A stretch of 64,000 nucleotides of DNA from 13-2-20CM-68-14 sp051955535 (GTDB taxonomy: Bacteria; Actinomycetota; Thermoleophilia; Gaiellales; Gaiellaceae), in contig JBQCGP010000051.1 in assembly GCA_051955535.1 (NCBI GenBank), forward strand, positions 66,662 through 130,661, written 5' to 3'. How positions within the stretch are numbered: the stretch's first letter is position 1; the number at the start of each line of letters is the position of its first letter. Shown here piece by piece: positions 1 to 8,402 of this stretch. The position numbers were made by a program, and so were the translations under genes. Under the pieces are notes generated by a model. That model worked only from the letters and a program-made list of their open reading frames with translations, was not told the DNA's origin and did no database searches.

Positions 1-756
1 CTCGTACTCCGTGTCGGTCTCGCGAACGCAGGAATCGAGCCGGGCCCACCCCGCGAGCGGCCCGGATCTCTCGTAGTCGGCCTCTGCCGGGAAGACGTAC
101 AGGTTGAGGAACGGCGACTCATGAATGAAGTCGCCCTCCGGGAGGGGCGGGGCACCGCGCGCCGCGCAGAACTCGCTGAACTCCAGTTGGAGCGGGTCGT
201 GGAGCTCGCGGTAGCGCGAGCGGAACCCGTCCCAGCCGGTCCGCTCGTGTGACGGGTAGCCCGAGAAGGGCGGCGGCAAGGCAGCGTCTTTGAGCTCGAG
301 TGGGTTGCACGACACGATCCGGACCCACGGAATGCCGGAGGCCGGCACGGCCGGGAACGCGACGACGTTGTCCTCGACGATCACGTCCGGCTTCAGCTCC
401 GCGAAAATCTCGGCGAGCCGCGCGTCGACGTAGCGGGCGCCGTCCACGAGCTCCTGCCAGACCGGCAGGATGAAGCCCTCGAGCTGGTCGATCGTCGGCT
501 TGCGAAACTCCGGCGCCGTCTCGCGCACGAAGTCCTTCCAGAACTGGCCCGGCACCTCTTCGGTTTCTGAGGGCGGCTTGAGGCGCATCAGCGCCTCCTC
601 GAACCCCTGCGCTTCGAGCGTCCCGGCGAACGACTCCTCGATCACGAATACGACCCTTGCGCCTCGCTCGCGCAACACCTGCCCGATGCCGACGCAGTTG
701 TTCGTCGGGCCGTACGCGCCTTCGGGAAAGAAGACGATCGTGGGGCGCTCGCTCAC
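1..756 (-). CDS. Glycosyltransferase, MGT/UGT-like, partial (C-terminus off window)
   Basis: The reading frame is open from a GTG at 756 to the window edge, giving 252 residues and no stop. The N-terminus (TIVFFPEGAYGPTNN, then GIGQVLRERGARVVFVIEE) has the Rossmann-type start of GT-B glycosyltransferases of the macrolide/UDP-glucuronosyl type, where the first loop binds the acceptor. A later segment with KPDVIVEDNVVAFPAV matches the usual 'DvvVvDn' strand of that family. The sugar-nucleotide binding half would lie beyond base 1 and cannot be judged, so donor and acceptor are unknown. The start overlaps the stop of the PLP lyase gene by 4 nt (GTGA), which suggests cotranscription downstream of it. 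Confidence 0.72.
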   Translation of the reverse strand, partial: MSERPTIVFFPEGAYGPTNNCVGIGQVLRERGARVVFVIEESFAGTLEAQGFEEALMRLKPPSETEEVPGQFWKDFVRETAPEFRKPTIDQLEGFILPVWQELVDGARYVDARLAEIFAELKPDVIVEDNVVAFPAVPASGIPWVRIVSCNPLELKDAALPPPFSGYPSHERTGWDGFRSRYRELHDPLQLEFSEFCAARGAPPLPEGDFIHESPFLNLYVFPAEADYERSGPLAGWARLDSCVRETDTEYE

Positions 757-1706
757 GCGTTCCCCAGGGCCTGCTCGAGGTCCGCCCAGAGCTCGTCGAC
801 CTCCTCGAGCCCGACGCTCAGGCGCAGCAGGTTCTCGGGCACGCGATCGCCCTCCCAGCGACGGCGGCTCTCGAGCACGGAGTCGACGCCGCCGAGGCTC
901 GTCGCGTTCGCGATCACGCGGAGTGACGTCTCGACGCGCCCGGCGTCCCCGCGGACGTCGAACGAGAGCAGGCCTCCGAACCCGGGATAGCGGACAATCA
1001 CGACCGAGTCGTGGGCGCCGAGGCGTTGCGCGAGCTCTGTCGCGGTCGCGGTCTGCCGCTCGACGCGTGCGCGCAGGGTCTTGAGACTGCGGATGAGCAG
1101 CCAGGCGGCGTCGGGACTCGCGACGATCCCTGTTCGCGTGCGGAAGTCGAGGAGGCGCCCTGCGGCTTCTTTGTCCCGGCAAACGACTGCGCCGAGCAGC
1201 AAGTCGTCGTGGCCGCCGAGGTACTTGGTGGCGCTGTGGACGGCGAAGTCGGCGCCTGACTCGAGCGGGCGCAGGTAGACGGGGGTCGCGGCGGTCGAAT
1301 CGACGACCACCCGCGCCGGGTGTGCGACCGCGGCTTCGAGGTCCGGCATCGTCAGGAAGGGGTTCGACGGTGCCTCCAGCCAGACGAGATCGGCGCCGGC
1401 CGGCGGGGGCGTCGTCTGGTCGTACTCCACACACCGAAGTCCCCAGCGCTCGAGGAGGCGGAAGAGCACGCCCGTCCCGAAGTAGGCGCCCTCGGCGAGC
1501 GCGATCGTCGCGCCCGGCTCGAGCTCGCAGAGCACGAGCGCCGTGACCGCGGCCGAGCCGGAGGGGAAGAGGAGCGCCTCGCCACCCTCCAGCTCTCCGA
1601 GCGCGCGCTCTGCCTGGAGGCCCGTTGGGTGCGCATAGCGCTGGTAGTAGAAGTCACCGGGCTCGCCGTCGCGGTAGGGCCAGGTCGTGGATCGGTCGAG
1701 CGTCAC
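753..1706 (-). CDS. Cys/Met-metabolism PLP-dependent enzyme (cystathionine gamma-synthase/lyase family)
   Basis: This is a 317-residue fold-type I PLP enzyme of the trans-sulfuration family. The Schiff-base lysine is K161 in SATKYLGGH. Earlier motifs are the substrate-side YQRYAHPTG (about 21-29), the phosphate-binding FPSGSAAVTA (about 47-56) and the aspartate of VVVDSTAATP (about 133-142). The family usually has 380-400 residues, so this member is short, mainly at the N-terminus. The GTG at 1706 was chosen because it opens the conserved TLDRSTTWPY segment; longer readings run into the intergenic promoter region. It is divergent from the sulfate importer and close to an Rrf2 regulator, which fits a role in cysteine, homocysteine or methionine formation. 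The exact reaction cannot be told. Confidence 0.82.
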   Translation of the reverse strand: MTLDRSTTWPYRDGEPGDFYYQRYAHPTGLQAERALGELEGGEALLFPSGSAAVTALVLCELEPGATIALAEGAYFGTGVLFRLLERWGLRCVEYDQTTPPPAGADLVWLEAPSNPFLTMPDLEAAVAHPARVVVDSTAATPVYLRPLESGADFAVHSATKYLGGHDDLLLGAVVCRDKEAAGRLLDFRTRTGIVASPDAAWLLIRSLKTLRARVERQTATATELAQRLGAHDSVVIVRYPGFGGLLSFDVRGDAGRVETSLRVIANATSLGGVDSVLESRRRWEGDRVPENLLRLSVGLEEVDELWADLEQALGNA

Positions 1707-1799
1707 CGAGGCAACTCTACGTTCGGATTTGACGCCGTCCGGCTTCTCTGCATATTGTCCAGCATCCCGGTCGAGAAAGCAGAGAGATAAGGAGAGCGA
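1707..1799. promoter_or_regulatory. Divergent promoter region between PLP lyase and sulfate importer operon
   Basis: These 93 bp must hold the promoters of both divergent units. The sulfate-binding protein gene has a clear Shine-Dalgarno, AAGGAG at about 1791-1796, five bases before its ATG, so this operon is leadered, unlike many genes in the window. I found no convincing inverted repeat operator by eye. An Rrf2 (CymR-like) site would be expected here if the nearby regulator controls the locus. Confidence 0.45.
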
Positions 1800-2789
1800 A
1801 TGAGGCGCATTTGTCTTACTTTCCTTCCGGCGGTCCTTCTCGCCGCCGCGATCGTCGTCGGCGCCCAGGCCGCCGCGTCCGGCACGACGCTCAGCCTCGT
1901 CGCCTATTCGACCCCGAAGGACGCCTACGCCCAGATCATCCCTGCCTTCCAGGCGACTGCTGCAGGGAAGAACGTCTCGTTCAACCAGTCGTACGGCGCC
2001 TCGGGCGACCAGGCTCGCGCTGTTGTGGCCGGCCTGAGCGCCGACATCGTTGCGCTCTCGCTCCAGCCTGACGTCATGACGCTCGTCAACAAGGGCATCG
2101 TCCCGAGCAACTGGAACAAGAACCCGTATCACGGGATGGTCACCGACTCGGTCGTCGTCTTCGTCGTCCGTAACGGCAACCCGAAGCACATCCACACGTG
2201 GGCCGACCTGACGAAGAGCGGCGTGCAGGTGATCACGCCGAACCCGTTCACCTCGGGCGGGGCGCGCTGGAACGTGATGGCGGCGTACGGGGCGGAGCGC
2301 GCGCAGGGCAAGACCGACAAGGAGGCGATCGCCTACCTGAAGAAGCTCTTCAAGAACGTCTCGGTTCTGCCGAAGAGCGCGCGTGATGCGACGAGTATCT
2401 TCGCCACCGGCAAGGGAGACGTCCTGCTCACCTACGAGAACGAGGCGATCTATGCCAACAAGAAGGGCGTCCATACCGACTACGTCCTGCCGAAGCAGAC
2501 GATTCTCGTCGAGAACCCCGTCGCGCTGACGAAGAGCGGCCTGAAGCATCCCCAAGCGAAGGCGTTCCTGAAGTTCCTCTGGTCGTCGAAGGCGCAGAAG
2601 CTCTACGGCGACACGGGCTACCGGCCGGTGCTGAAGTCGGTCTACAACCGGGGCAAGTACAAGTTCCAGCAGCCGAAGACGCTCTTCACGATCAACTCCA
2701 AAGCGCTCGGCCTGCGCGGTTGGAAGTCCGTCCAGTACCGCTTCTTCGACCACAACAGCGGGATCATGGTGAAGGTGATTGGCCACTAG
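1800..2789 (+). CDS. cysP: Sulfate/thiosulfate ABC transporter substrate-binding protein
   Basis: A 329-residue exported solute-binding protein. A signal peptide covers about residues 1-25 (RR, then a hydrophobic stretch ending near AQAAASG). The mature N-terminus (TLSLVAYSTPKDAYAQIIP) and the conserved SYGASGDQARAV segment are typical of Sbp/CysP proteins, which bind sulfate through backbone amides in this loop. Later hallmarks are KNPYHGMVTDSVVVFVVRNGNPK and NPFTSGGARWNVMAAYG. It is first in a four-gene operon whose next genes encode two CysT/CysW permeases and the CysA ATPase. In an actinobacterium it should be anchored or free outside the membrane. Sulfate is the most likely substrate; thiosulfate cannot be excluded. 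Confidence 0.93.
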   Translation: MRRICLTFLPAVLLAAAIVVGAQAAASGTTLSLVAYSTPKDAYAQIIPAFQATAAGKNVSFNQSYGASGDQARAVVAGLSADIVALSLQPDVMTLVNKGIVPSNWNKNPYHGMVTDSVVVFVVRNGNPKHIHTWADLTKSGVQVITPNPFTSGGARWNVMAAYGAERAQGKTDKEAIAYLKKLFKNVSVLPKSARDATSIFATGKGDVLLTYENEAIYANKKGVHTDYVLPKQTILVENPVALTKSGLKHPQAKAFLKFLWSSKAQKLYGDTGYRPVLKSVYNRGKYKFQQPKTLFTINSKALGLRGWKSVQYRFFDHNSGIMVKVIGH

Positions 2790-3717
2790 TTCGGCCGTGA
2801 CTCTTGCCCGCCCGGCGGGCCTCGTCGGTCGGATGGGCGGAGGCATCGCGCGCGGGATGGCGATCGGCTACCTGAGCCTGATCGTGCTGGTGCCGTTGGC
2901 GGCGCTCATCTGGGCCTCCCGCGCGAACGGGCTCGGCTCGTTCTGGACCGAGGTCACCAAGGCGGAGGCGGCATCGGCATTGAAGCTCACGCTCGTGGTC
3001 TCGCTGCTCGTCGCGGCCTTCAACGCGCTGGCGGGGACGGCGGTCGCGTGGGTGCTCGTTCGCGATTCGTTTCCCGGCAAGGGCTTCGTCAACGCGGTCA
3101 TCGACCTGCCGTTCGCGCTGCCCACGATCGTCGCCGGGCTCGTGCTTCTGCAGCTCTATGGCCCGAATAGCCCTTTCGGCGTCAACCTTGCGTTCCAGCG
3201 CGCCGGCATCGTGCTCGCGCTGCTGTTCGTGACGCTCCCCTTCGTCGTGCGCGCCGTCCAGCCGGTGTTGCTCGAGCTCGACCGCGAGATGGAGGAGGCG
3301 GCGGAATCGCTGGGCGCGCGCCGGTTCGCGGTCTTCCGCCGGATCGTGTTTCCCAACCTGCTTCCCGCGGTTCTCTCCGGCGTTGCGCTGGCGTTCGCGC
3401 GCGCCGTCGGCGAATTCGGATCGATCGTGCTGATCTCGGGGAACATCCCGTTCAAGACCGAGGTCTCCTCCGTCTACATCTCCGGCCAGATCGAGTCCGG
3501 CAACGCTGCAGGTGCGGCGGCCGTCTCGGTCGTCCTGCTGCTGATCTCGCTGGCCGTGCTCCTGGCGATCGGCGCCTTCCGCCACTGGAGGACACGCGAG
3601 GCGTCGCTTGCGATGCCGATTAAGAGGTCGCGCCGACATGGCGGCGCGACCGCTAAACGACGGTTTCAAGGCCGCCGTACAAGCGGTGATCAGCAGGGTC
3701 GCGGGCATGATCGCTAG
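2779..3717 (+). CDS. cysT: Sulfate ABC transporter permease subunit CysT, with repeat-derived C-terminal tail
   Basis: A 312-residue inner-membrane permease with about six TM helices and the EAA loop for ATPase docking (MEEAAESLGARRFAVFRRI). The TTG at 2779 overlaps the upstream stop by 11 nt and follows GAAGG. A homologous permease would end near residue 273, just after AIGAFRHWRTREA. Here the frame continues about 38 residues more, a basic tail (from about MPIKRSRRHGG) read through a two-hairpin repeat at 3598-3657. The tail therefore looks like an insertion-derived extension. The gene overlaps the favoured cysW start by 11 nt. Pairs with CysW to form the sulfate channel. Confidence 0.9.
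   Translation: MATSSAVTLARPAGLVGRMGGGIARGMAIGYLSLIVLVPLAALIWASRANGLGSFWTEVTKAEAASALKLTLVVSLLVAAFNALAGTAVAWVLVRDSFPGKGFVNAVIDLPFALPTIVAGLVLLQLYGPNSPFGVNLAFQRAGIVLALLFVTLPFVVRAVQPVLLELDREMEEAAESLGARRFAVFRRIVFPNLLPAVLSGVALAFARAVGEFGSIVLISGNIPFKTEVSSVYISGQIESGNAAGAAAVSVVLLLISLAVLLAIGAFRHWRTREASLAMPIKRSRRHGGATAKRRFQGRRTSGDQQGRGHDR
3598..3657 (+). repeat. Two-hairpin repeat element, copy 1 (inside cysT end)
   Basis: The element starts GAG, then hairpin 1 (GGCGTCGC-TT-GCGATGCC, eight pairs including one G-T) and hairpin 2 (GGTCGCGCCG, loop of six, CGGCGCGACC, ten perfect pairs), then GCTAAAC. The same plan recurs at 15821, 31546, 48065 and 59103. This copy is the only one inside a coding frame and the only one where I see no flanking duplication. 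It lies between the normal end of cysT and the start of cysW, so it may also weaken or punctuate operon transcription. Confidence 0.75.
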
Positions 3718-4495
3718 GTGGGCGCTCCGCCTCGGCGCGCTTGGCTACCTCGCGTTCTTGCTGCTCGTGCCGGTCGGGCTCGTCTTCTACCGGACGTTCG
3801 AGCACGGCTTCCACCCGGCCTGGGCGGCGGTGACGAATCCGCAGGCGCTGCACGCGTTGTGGCTGACACTTCTGATTGCCGCGATCGCCGTGCCGTTGAA
3901 CACGCTCTTCGGCGTCACGCTCGCGCTCGCGCTCGTCCGGCATCGCTTCCCCGGCCGCGGGCTCGTGAACGCGATCGTCGATCTGCCGCTCGCGCTGTCG
4001 CCTGTCGTGGTCGGGCTGTCGCTCTACCTCCTCTACGGGACCGGGGGCTGGCTGTCCGGGCTCGCGGACCACGGCATCAAGATCCTGTTCGCCTTGCCGG
4101 GGATGATCCTGGCGACGATCTTCGTGTCACTGCCGTTCGTCGTCCGCGAGGTCGTTCCCGTCCTGCGCGAGATCGGCACCGACCAGGAGCAGGCGGCTGA
4201 GACGCTCGGCGCAGCGCCGTTCACGACCTTCCGCCGGATCACGCTTCCGGCGATCAGGTGGGCCGTCTGCTACGGCGTCGTTCTGACGACCGCGCGGGCG
4301 ATCGGCGAGTTCGGCGCGGTCAGCATCGTCTCGGGCCGCATCGAGGGCAAGACCGAGACGCTGCCGCTGTACGTCCAGTCGCAGTTCGAGGGGTTCAACA
4401 CCACGGGTGCGTTCGCCGCGTCGGTGGTGCTGGCGCTGATCGCGGCCACGACGGTCGTGGCGATGCGGTTGTTCCGACCCAAAGAGGAGGCGTGA
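3707..4495 (+). CDS. cysW: Sulfate ABC transporter permease subunit CysW
   Basis: A second permease of the sulfate importer, 262 residues from ATG 3707. It has six predicted TM segments and the EAA loop QEQAAETLGAAPFTTFRRI. The end with the conserved RAIGEFGAVSIVSGRIEGKT segment is typical of CysW. Starts at 3608 (TTG) and 3638 (ATG) are also open; both lie inside the repeat element, so 3707, which overlaps cysT by 11 nt exactly as cysT overlaps cysP, is preferred. The stop overlaps the cysA ATG by one base (TGATG). No missing motif seen. Confidence 0.9.
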   Translation: MIARWALRLGALGYLAFLLLVPVGLVFYRTFEHGFHPAWAAVTNPQALHALWLTLLIAAIAVPLNTLFGVTLALALVRHRFPGRGLVNAIVDLPLALSPVVVGLSLYLLYGTGGWLSGLADHGIKILFALPGMILATIFVSLPFVVREVVPVLREIGTDQEQAAETLGAAPFTTFRRITLPAIRWAVCYGVVLTTARAIGEFGAVSIVSGRIEGKTETLPLYVQSQFEGFNTTGAFAASVVLALIAATTVVAMRLFRPKEEA

Positions 4496-5451
4496 TGGGC
4501 ATCACCGCCGTCGATGTCACGAAGAGGTTCGGGGACTTCGTCGCGCTCGAGGACGTTTCGGTCGCGATCCCGGAGGGCTCGCTGACGGCGCTGCTCGGGC
4601 CGAGCGGCAGCGGCAAGTCGACGCTTCTCCGCGTGATCGCAGGGCTCGAGGAGCCGGACCGGGGGCAGGTCTTGCTCGGCGATGTCGACGTCACGCACCG
4701 GCCTGCGCGGGAGCGCGGGGTCGGGATGGTCTTCCAGCACTACGCGGCGTTCAAGCACATGACCGTTTGGGAGAACGTGGCATTCGGGCTGAAGGTCCGG
4801 AAGCGGCCGCGCGCCGAGATCGGAAACCGCGTCCACCAGCTGCTCGAGCTCGTCCAGCTCGAAGGGCTCGCCAGGCGATATCCGGCGCAGCTGTCCGGCG
4901 GGCAGCGCCAGAGGATGGCGCTGGCGCGGGCGCTCGCAGTCGACCCCGAGGTGCTCCTTCTCGACGAGCCGTTCGGGGCGCTGGACGCCCGGGTCCGCAA
5001 GGAGCTGCGAGCCTGGCTGCGGCGGCTGCACGACGAGGTGCACGTGACGACGATCATCGTCACGCACGATCAGGAGGAGGCGATGGAGGTCGCGGGCCAG
5101 ATCGTCGTGCTCAACCGGGGGCGGGTCGAACAGGTCGGTACGCCGCGCGAGCTCTACGACTCTCCGGCCAACGAGTTCGTGATGAGCTTCGTCGGGCCGG
5201 TCAACCGCATCGGCGACGCCTTCGTCCGGCCGCGCGACCTCACGCTCGAGCTGGCTGCCGACGGGGACGCGCGCGAGGCAATGGTCGAGCGTGTCGTCCA
5301 CCTCGGTTTCGAGGTACGCGTCGAGTTGGTGCGCGAGGACGGCCAGCACCTGCTCGCACAGCTGACGCAGGAAGAGGCCGAGGCGCTCGAGCTCGAGCGT
5401 GGGCTGATCGTGTACGTCCGCCCGAGCCGCGAGACCGTCTTCAGCCGCTAG
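4495..5451 (+). CDS. cysA: Sulfate ABC transporter ATP-binding protein CysA
   Basis: A 318-residue ATPase of the sulfate importer. Walker A is GPSGSGKS (residues 35-42), the Q-loop is VFQHYAAFKHMTVWEN, the signature is LSGGQRQRMALARALA, Walker B is LLLDEPFGALD and the switch histidine is in IIVTHDQEEAME. The KHMTVWENVAFGL wording and the C-terminal VGPVNRI segment followed by a TOBE-like regulatory domain are specific to CysA. Start codon overlaps the cysW stop by one base and AAAGAGGAGG gives a strong ribosome site. Last gene of the cysPTWA operon. Confidence 0.95.
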   Translation: MGITAVDVTKRFGDFVALEDVSVAIPEGSLTALLGPSGSGKSTLLRVIAGLEEPDRGQVLLGDVDVTHRPARERGVGMVFQHYAAFKHMTVWENVAFGLKVRKRPRAEIGNRVHQLLELVQLEGLARRYPAQLSGGQRQRMALARALAVDPEVLLLDEPFGALDARVRKELRAWLRRLHDEVHVTTIIVTHDQEEAMEVAGQIVVLNRGRVEQVGTPRELYDSPANEFVMSFVGPVNRIGDAFVRPRDLTLELAADGDAREAMVERVVHLGFEVRVELVREDGQHLLAQLTQEEAEALELERGLIVYVRPSRETVFSR

Positions 5452-5472
5452 CCGAGGGCTAGGCTGCCCGTC

Positions 5473-6546
5473 ATGCGCGTGGTGGCGGGCATCTTCGGGG
5501 TCGCGCTGATCCTGGCGATGATCTCCGAGTTCTTCGTCGCGTTCCTGCTACCGCGGCGCGTGCGGCGCGATCCGCGGATCGCCCGCGGGCTGAGCCGCCT
5601 CCTTTGGCTCCCCTGGCGTGCCCTCGCGCGAAGGCTCAAGCCCGCTTCTGCGGACACCCTGCTTGGATTCTTCGGCCCGTTTGCGCTGCTCTTCCAGCTG
5701 GTTGTCTGGACGCTCGGCATCATGATCGGCTACGGCCTGCTCGAGTGGGCCGTCGTAGGCGGCTCGTTCGGAAGCCGCGTGCTCTCGAGCTCCGGCGTTT
5801 TTCTGAGCGCCGAAGGGCCGTCCGGCTCGACGGCGGGACATGTGATCGGACTGCTGGAAGCGGCGACCGGCGTCGGGATCATCTTCATCGTGATCGGCTA
5901 CCTGCCCGCGGTCTACGCGTCCTTCTCGCGGCGCGAGACGGCCGTCTCGCAGCTGGCCACACGGGCGGGCTCGCCGCCGGCCGCCGGGGTCATCCTCCAC
6001 CACGCGATCGGGAGGCAGCACTGGCGGGAGCTCGAGCGCGAGCTCCGCGAGTGGGAGGCGTGGGCGGCCGAGCTGATGGAGACCCATCTCTCGTATCCGC
6101 TGCTCGGCTTCTACCGCTCGCAGCACGTCAACCAGAACTGGCTGGCTGCGCTCACCGCGATGGTCGACGTCGCTGCGTTCGTGAAGGCGACGGCGCCGGA
6201 GGGAAAGGTCGTCGCTGCCGATGTCACGTACGCGATCGGCAGGCACGCGCTGGCCGATATCGCCACTCAGTATCAACTCGCTCCCCGGCCTGCTGACCGG
6301 TTGACCGAGCAGGAGTTCGATCACCTGTACTCGATCGTCGAGATGGCGACCGACGACGCGGTGGAACGCGGCGAGGCGATGGAGCGACTGGCGGAGCTAC
6401 GGAGCGCCTACGAGCCGAATGCCGAGGCGCTCGCGCATTTCCTCGCGCTCGACCTGCCGTCCTGGGTCGTCCGCGAGCACCTCGAGCCGTCAGTGCGGCA
6501 GCCACGCGTCGGGGTCAGCGGCGATGGCCGCGACCTCGTCGGGTAG
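5473..6546 (+). CDS. Multi-pass membrane protein, two-pore ion-channel-like
   Basis: A 357-residue protein with hydrophobic segments at about 4-24, 58-85 and 115-145, and a soluble, mostly helical C-terminal half. The layout (one TM, a second TM, a short Ser/Gly-rich loop FGSRVLSSSGVFLSAEG, a third TM) resembles the membrane part of two-pore potassium-channel-like proteins, but no clear TVGYG selectivity filter is present, so transport is only a guess. A leaderless-type TAGGCT (5460-5465) sits 7 nt before the ATG, 21 bp after cysA, so it can be transcribed alone. Its 3' end overlaps the convergent Rrf2 gene by 57 bp. Confidence 0.7.
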   Translation: MRVVAGIFGVALILAMISEFFVAFLLPRRVRRDPRIARGLSRLLWLPWRALARRLKPASADTLLGFFGPFALLFQLVVWTLGIMIGYGLLEWAVVGGSFGSRVLSSSGVFLSAEGPSGSTAGHVIGLLEAATGVGIIFIVIGYLPAVYASFSRRETAVSQLATRAGSPPAAGVILHHAIGRQHWRELERELREWEAWAAELMETHLSYPLLGFYRSQHVNQNWLAALTAMVDVAAFVKATAPEGKVVAADVTYAIGRHALADIATQYQLAPRPADRLTEQEFDHLYSIVEMATDDAVERGEAMERLAELRSAYEPNAEALAHFLALDLPSWVVREHLEPSVRQPRVGVSGDGRDLVG

Positions 6547-6945
6547 CCGTCCGGCTGCGACGTCCGCCAGCGTCACCACCTCGAGCACGGCCCGAAGGTT
6601 CGCCCGCATGGCGATCCAGACGTCGCGGAGCGGCGCCGCGGTGCCCGCGTACTCGACCTGCTCGGGCCGCACCCCCCGGACATTCGCGATCGGCCCTTCG
6701 ACCGCTCGGATCACCTCGGCGAGCGAGATCTCTTCGGGCGGGGCCGAGAGCCAGTAGCCGCCTTCCGCGCCGCGCTGGCTCTGGACGAGGCCCGCGTGCT
6801 TGAGGTCCAGGAGGATGTTCTCGAGGAACTTGAGCGGGATCTGCTGCGCCTGGGCGATCCGGTCGCCCTTGACCGGCCCGTCGCCCGCGGCGGCGAGCTC
6901 CGCGCAGGCGCGCAGGGCGTAGTCGACCTTCGCCGAGACGCGCAT
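6490..6945 (-). CDS. Rrf2-family transcriptional regulator, CymR-like (no Fe-S cysteines)
   Basis: A 151-residue Rrf2 winged-helix protein. The start MRVSAKVDYALRACAELA and the recognition wing LKHAGLVQSQRGAEGGYWL are diagnostic. IscR-type members carry three cysteines in the segment after the wing; here that segment (VRGVRPEQVEYAGTAAPLRD) has none, so an Fe-S cluster is unlikely and the protein resembles the cysteine-metabolism repressor CymR. Lying next to a sulfate importer and a trans-sulfuration-type enzyme, it is a plausible regulator of both (inference). ATG 6945 was taken in place of longer readings because it begins the conserved domain. It overlaps the convergent membrane-protein gene by 57 bp. 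Confidence 0.88.
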   Translation of the reverse strand: MRVSAKVDYALRACAELAAAGDGPVKGDRIAQAQQIPLKFLENILLDLKHAGLVQSQRGAEGGYWLSAPPEEISLAEVIRAVEGPIANVRGVRPEQVEYAGTAAPLRDVWIAMRANLRAVLEVVTLADVAAGRLPDEVAAIAADPDAWLPH

Positions 6946-6973
6946 GGCCGGATTCTGCCTTGATCCGGGTCGG

Positions 6974-8353
6974 CTAGACCGTGGCCGTGACCGCGCCTTC
7001 GGGCGCGGGGTCGGCGGCCACGACCCGGTTCTTGCCGTTCCGCTTTGCTTCGTAGAGAGCCTCGTCGGCTGCCGCAATCAGCTGCTCGGGACGCTCGAGC
7101 GTGCCTTTGACGGCGACGCCGAAGCTGGCCGTGAGGGAAAGCTCGTTGCCGTCGGGGAGCTCGATCGTCGCTGCCTCGAGGTCGGCCCGTAGCCGGTCGG
7201 CGAGCTTCGTGGCCCCGAGGAGATCGGTTTCGGGTGCGAGCAGGGCGAACTCCTCTCCTCCGTAGCGCGCGGCGAGGTCGGCGCTGCGGGCACCGGAGTC
7301 GAGGATCGCGCCGACGCGTCGGAGGACGGCGTCGCCGGCCTGGTGACCTCGCCCGTCGTTGATGCTCTTGAAGTTGTCGAGGTCGACGAGGACGAGTGCC
7401 AGCGGGTCGCCGATGCGTTCTGCGCGCCGCCACTCGAGGGCCAGCTCGTCGTCGAACGAGCGGCGGTTCGCGAGGCCGGTCAGGCTGTCGGTTGTCGCCT
7501 GCGACGCGACGCGGCGGAAGTCACCGAGCGTATTGATAATCGGCCGCGCAAAAGCCACGGCGACGAGCACGAGCAGTGCGAAGGATCCGAGCGCCGCGAA
7601 GAGGATGCGCTGCTGGTACGGGCGGACGTTGGCCTCGATCGTCTTCTCCGACCGGAGGGCGAAGAGGCTGATCCCGACGGCGTTGGGCACGCGCGTGAGC
7701 AAGCCGCGGTAGGACCGCTTGCCCACCACGACGGTATGGCCGCGGAGCTGAACGTGCCGACCCGTGCCGACGACTGTGTGCGCGCGCACGATCAACAGTC
7801 GGTCGGTCCGACTGTTCCCGGCAGCACGCTGCAGCCGCTCGGCGAGTCGCCCATTGAGCGAGATCGTCGCAACGACCGTGCCGATGCGGGCTCCGTTGAC
7901 CGTCAGGGAGATCGAGCGTGTCAGCGCGTGAGCCGGCCGTTCCCCGGCGACCCGCTCGCGCCGCAGGTAGAAGAGCACACCGGCGTTTTGCGCGGCAATT
8001 CGCCGAATCGTCGCGCGGTCGCCGGCGATGAAGGCGTGCTGGAGCTCTGAGGATTGAGCGAGGTCGTCGGCGTGGTTCGACGCGTCGTCGGCGAACTGGC
8101 CGAGCCGCTCGCCGGCGCTCTGGAGTTCTCCGCGAAGCGCGGTGTCGGCACGGGCTTGCTCGTTCTGGAGCGCGTTCGAGCCGAGAATGTGAACCGTCGC
8201 GACGACCGGGATCACTCCGACGACGAGCACGCCGATCAAGAGCTGCAACAAGGCGCGCCGCGAGACCGTGCGTGGAGCACGGCGACGCCGACCGCCGGGG
8301 GAAGACTCACCGTGGCCATGATTCGTCGCAGGGGCCTCAGGCGCCATCTCCAT
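6974..8353 (-). CDS. Diguanylate cyclase with extracytoplasmic sensor (Cache-like) and GGDEF domain
   Basis: A 459-residue membrane sensor enzyme that makes cyclic di-GMP. After a basic start, TM1 is at about 35-57, followed by an extracytoplasmic region of about 190 residues (single-Cache-like), TM2 at about 245-265, and a GGDEF domain to the end. The active-site motif is intact as RYGGEEF, with the metal/GTP motif DLDNFKSINDGRGHQAGD. An RxxD product-inhibition site is not obvious. The ligand is unknown. With the second cyclase at 11.3 kb and two MshEN-type proteins (42.8 and 56.2 kb) it is part of a local set of c-di-GMP genes. Confidence 0.9.
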   Translation of the reverse strand: MEMAPEAPATNHGHGESSPGGRRRRAPRTVSRRALLQLLIGVLVVGVIPVVATVHILGSNALQNEQARADTALRGELQSAGERLGQFADDASNHADDLAQSSELQHAFIAGDRATIRRIAAQNAGVLFYLRRERVAGERPAHALTRSISLTVNGARIGTVVATISLNGRLAERLQRAAGNSRTDRLLIVRAHTVVGTGRHVQLRGHTVVVGKRSYRGLLTRVPNAVGISLFALRSEKTIEANVRPYQQRILFAALGSFALLVLVAVAFARPIINTLGDFRRVASQATTDSLTGLANRRSFDDELALEWRRAERIGDPLALVLVDLDNFKSINDGRGHQAGDAVLRRVGAILDSGARSADLAARYGGEEFALLAPETDLLGATKLADRLRADLEAATIELPDGNELSLTASFGVAVKGTLERPEQLIAAADEALYEAKRNGKNRVVAADPAPEGAVTATV

Positions 8354-8402
8354 CGCTTATCGACTCACCGGCCCGTGGCCTTGAGCCTCGGTCGGGGCCG
8401 TC

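Noticed and set aside
753..2846. 697-codon minus-strand frame running through the sulfate-binding protein gene
   Set aside because: Only its last 317 codons have family motifs; the rest is the antisense shadow of cysP.
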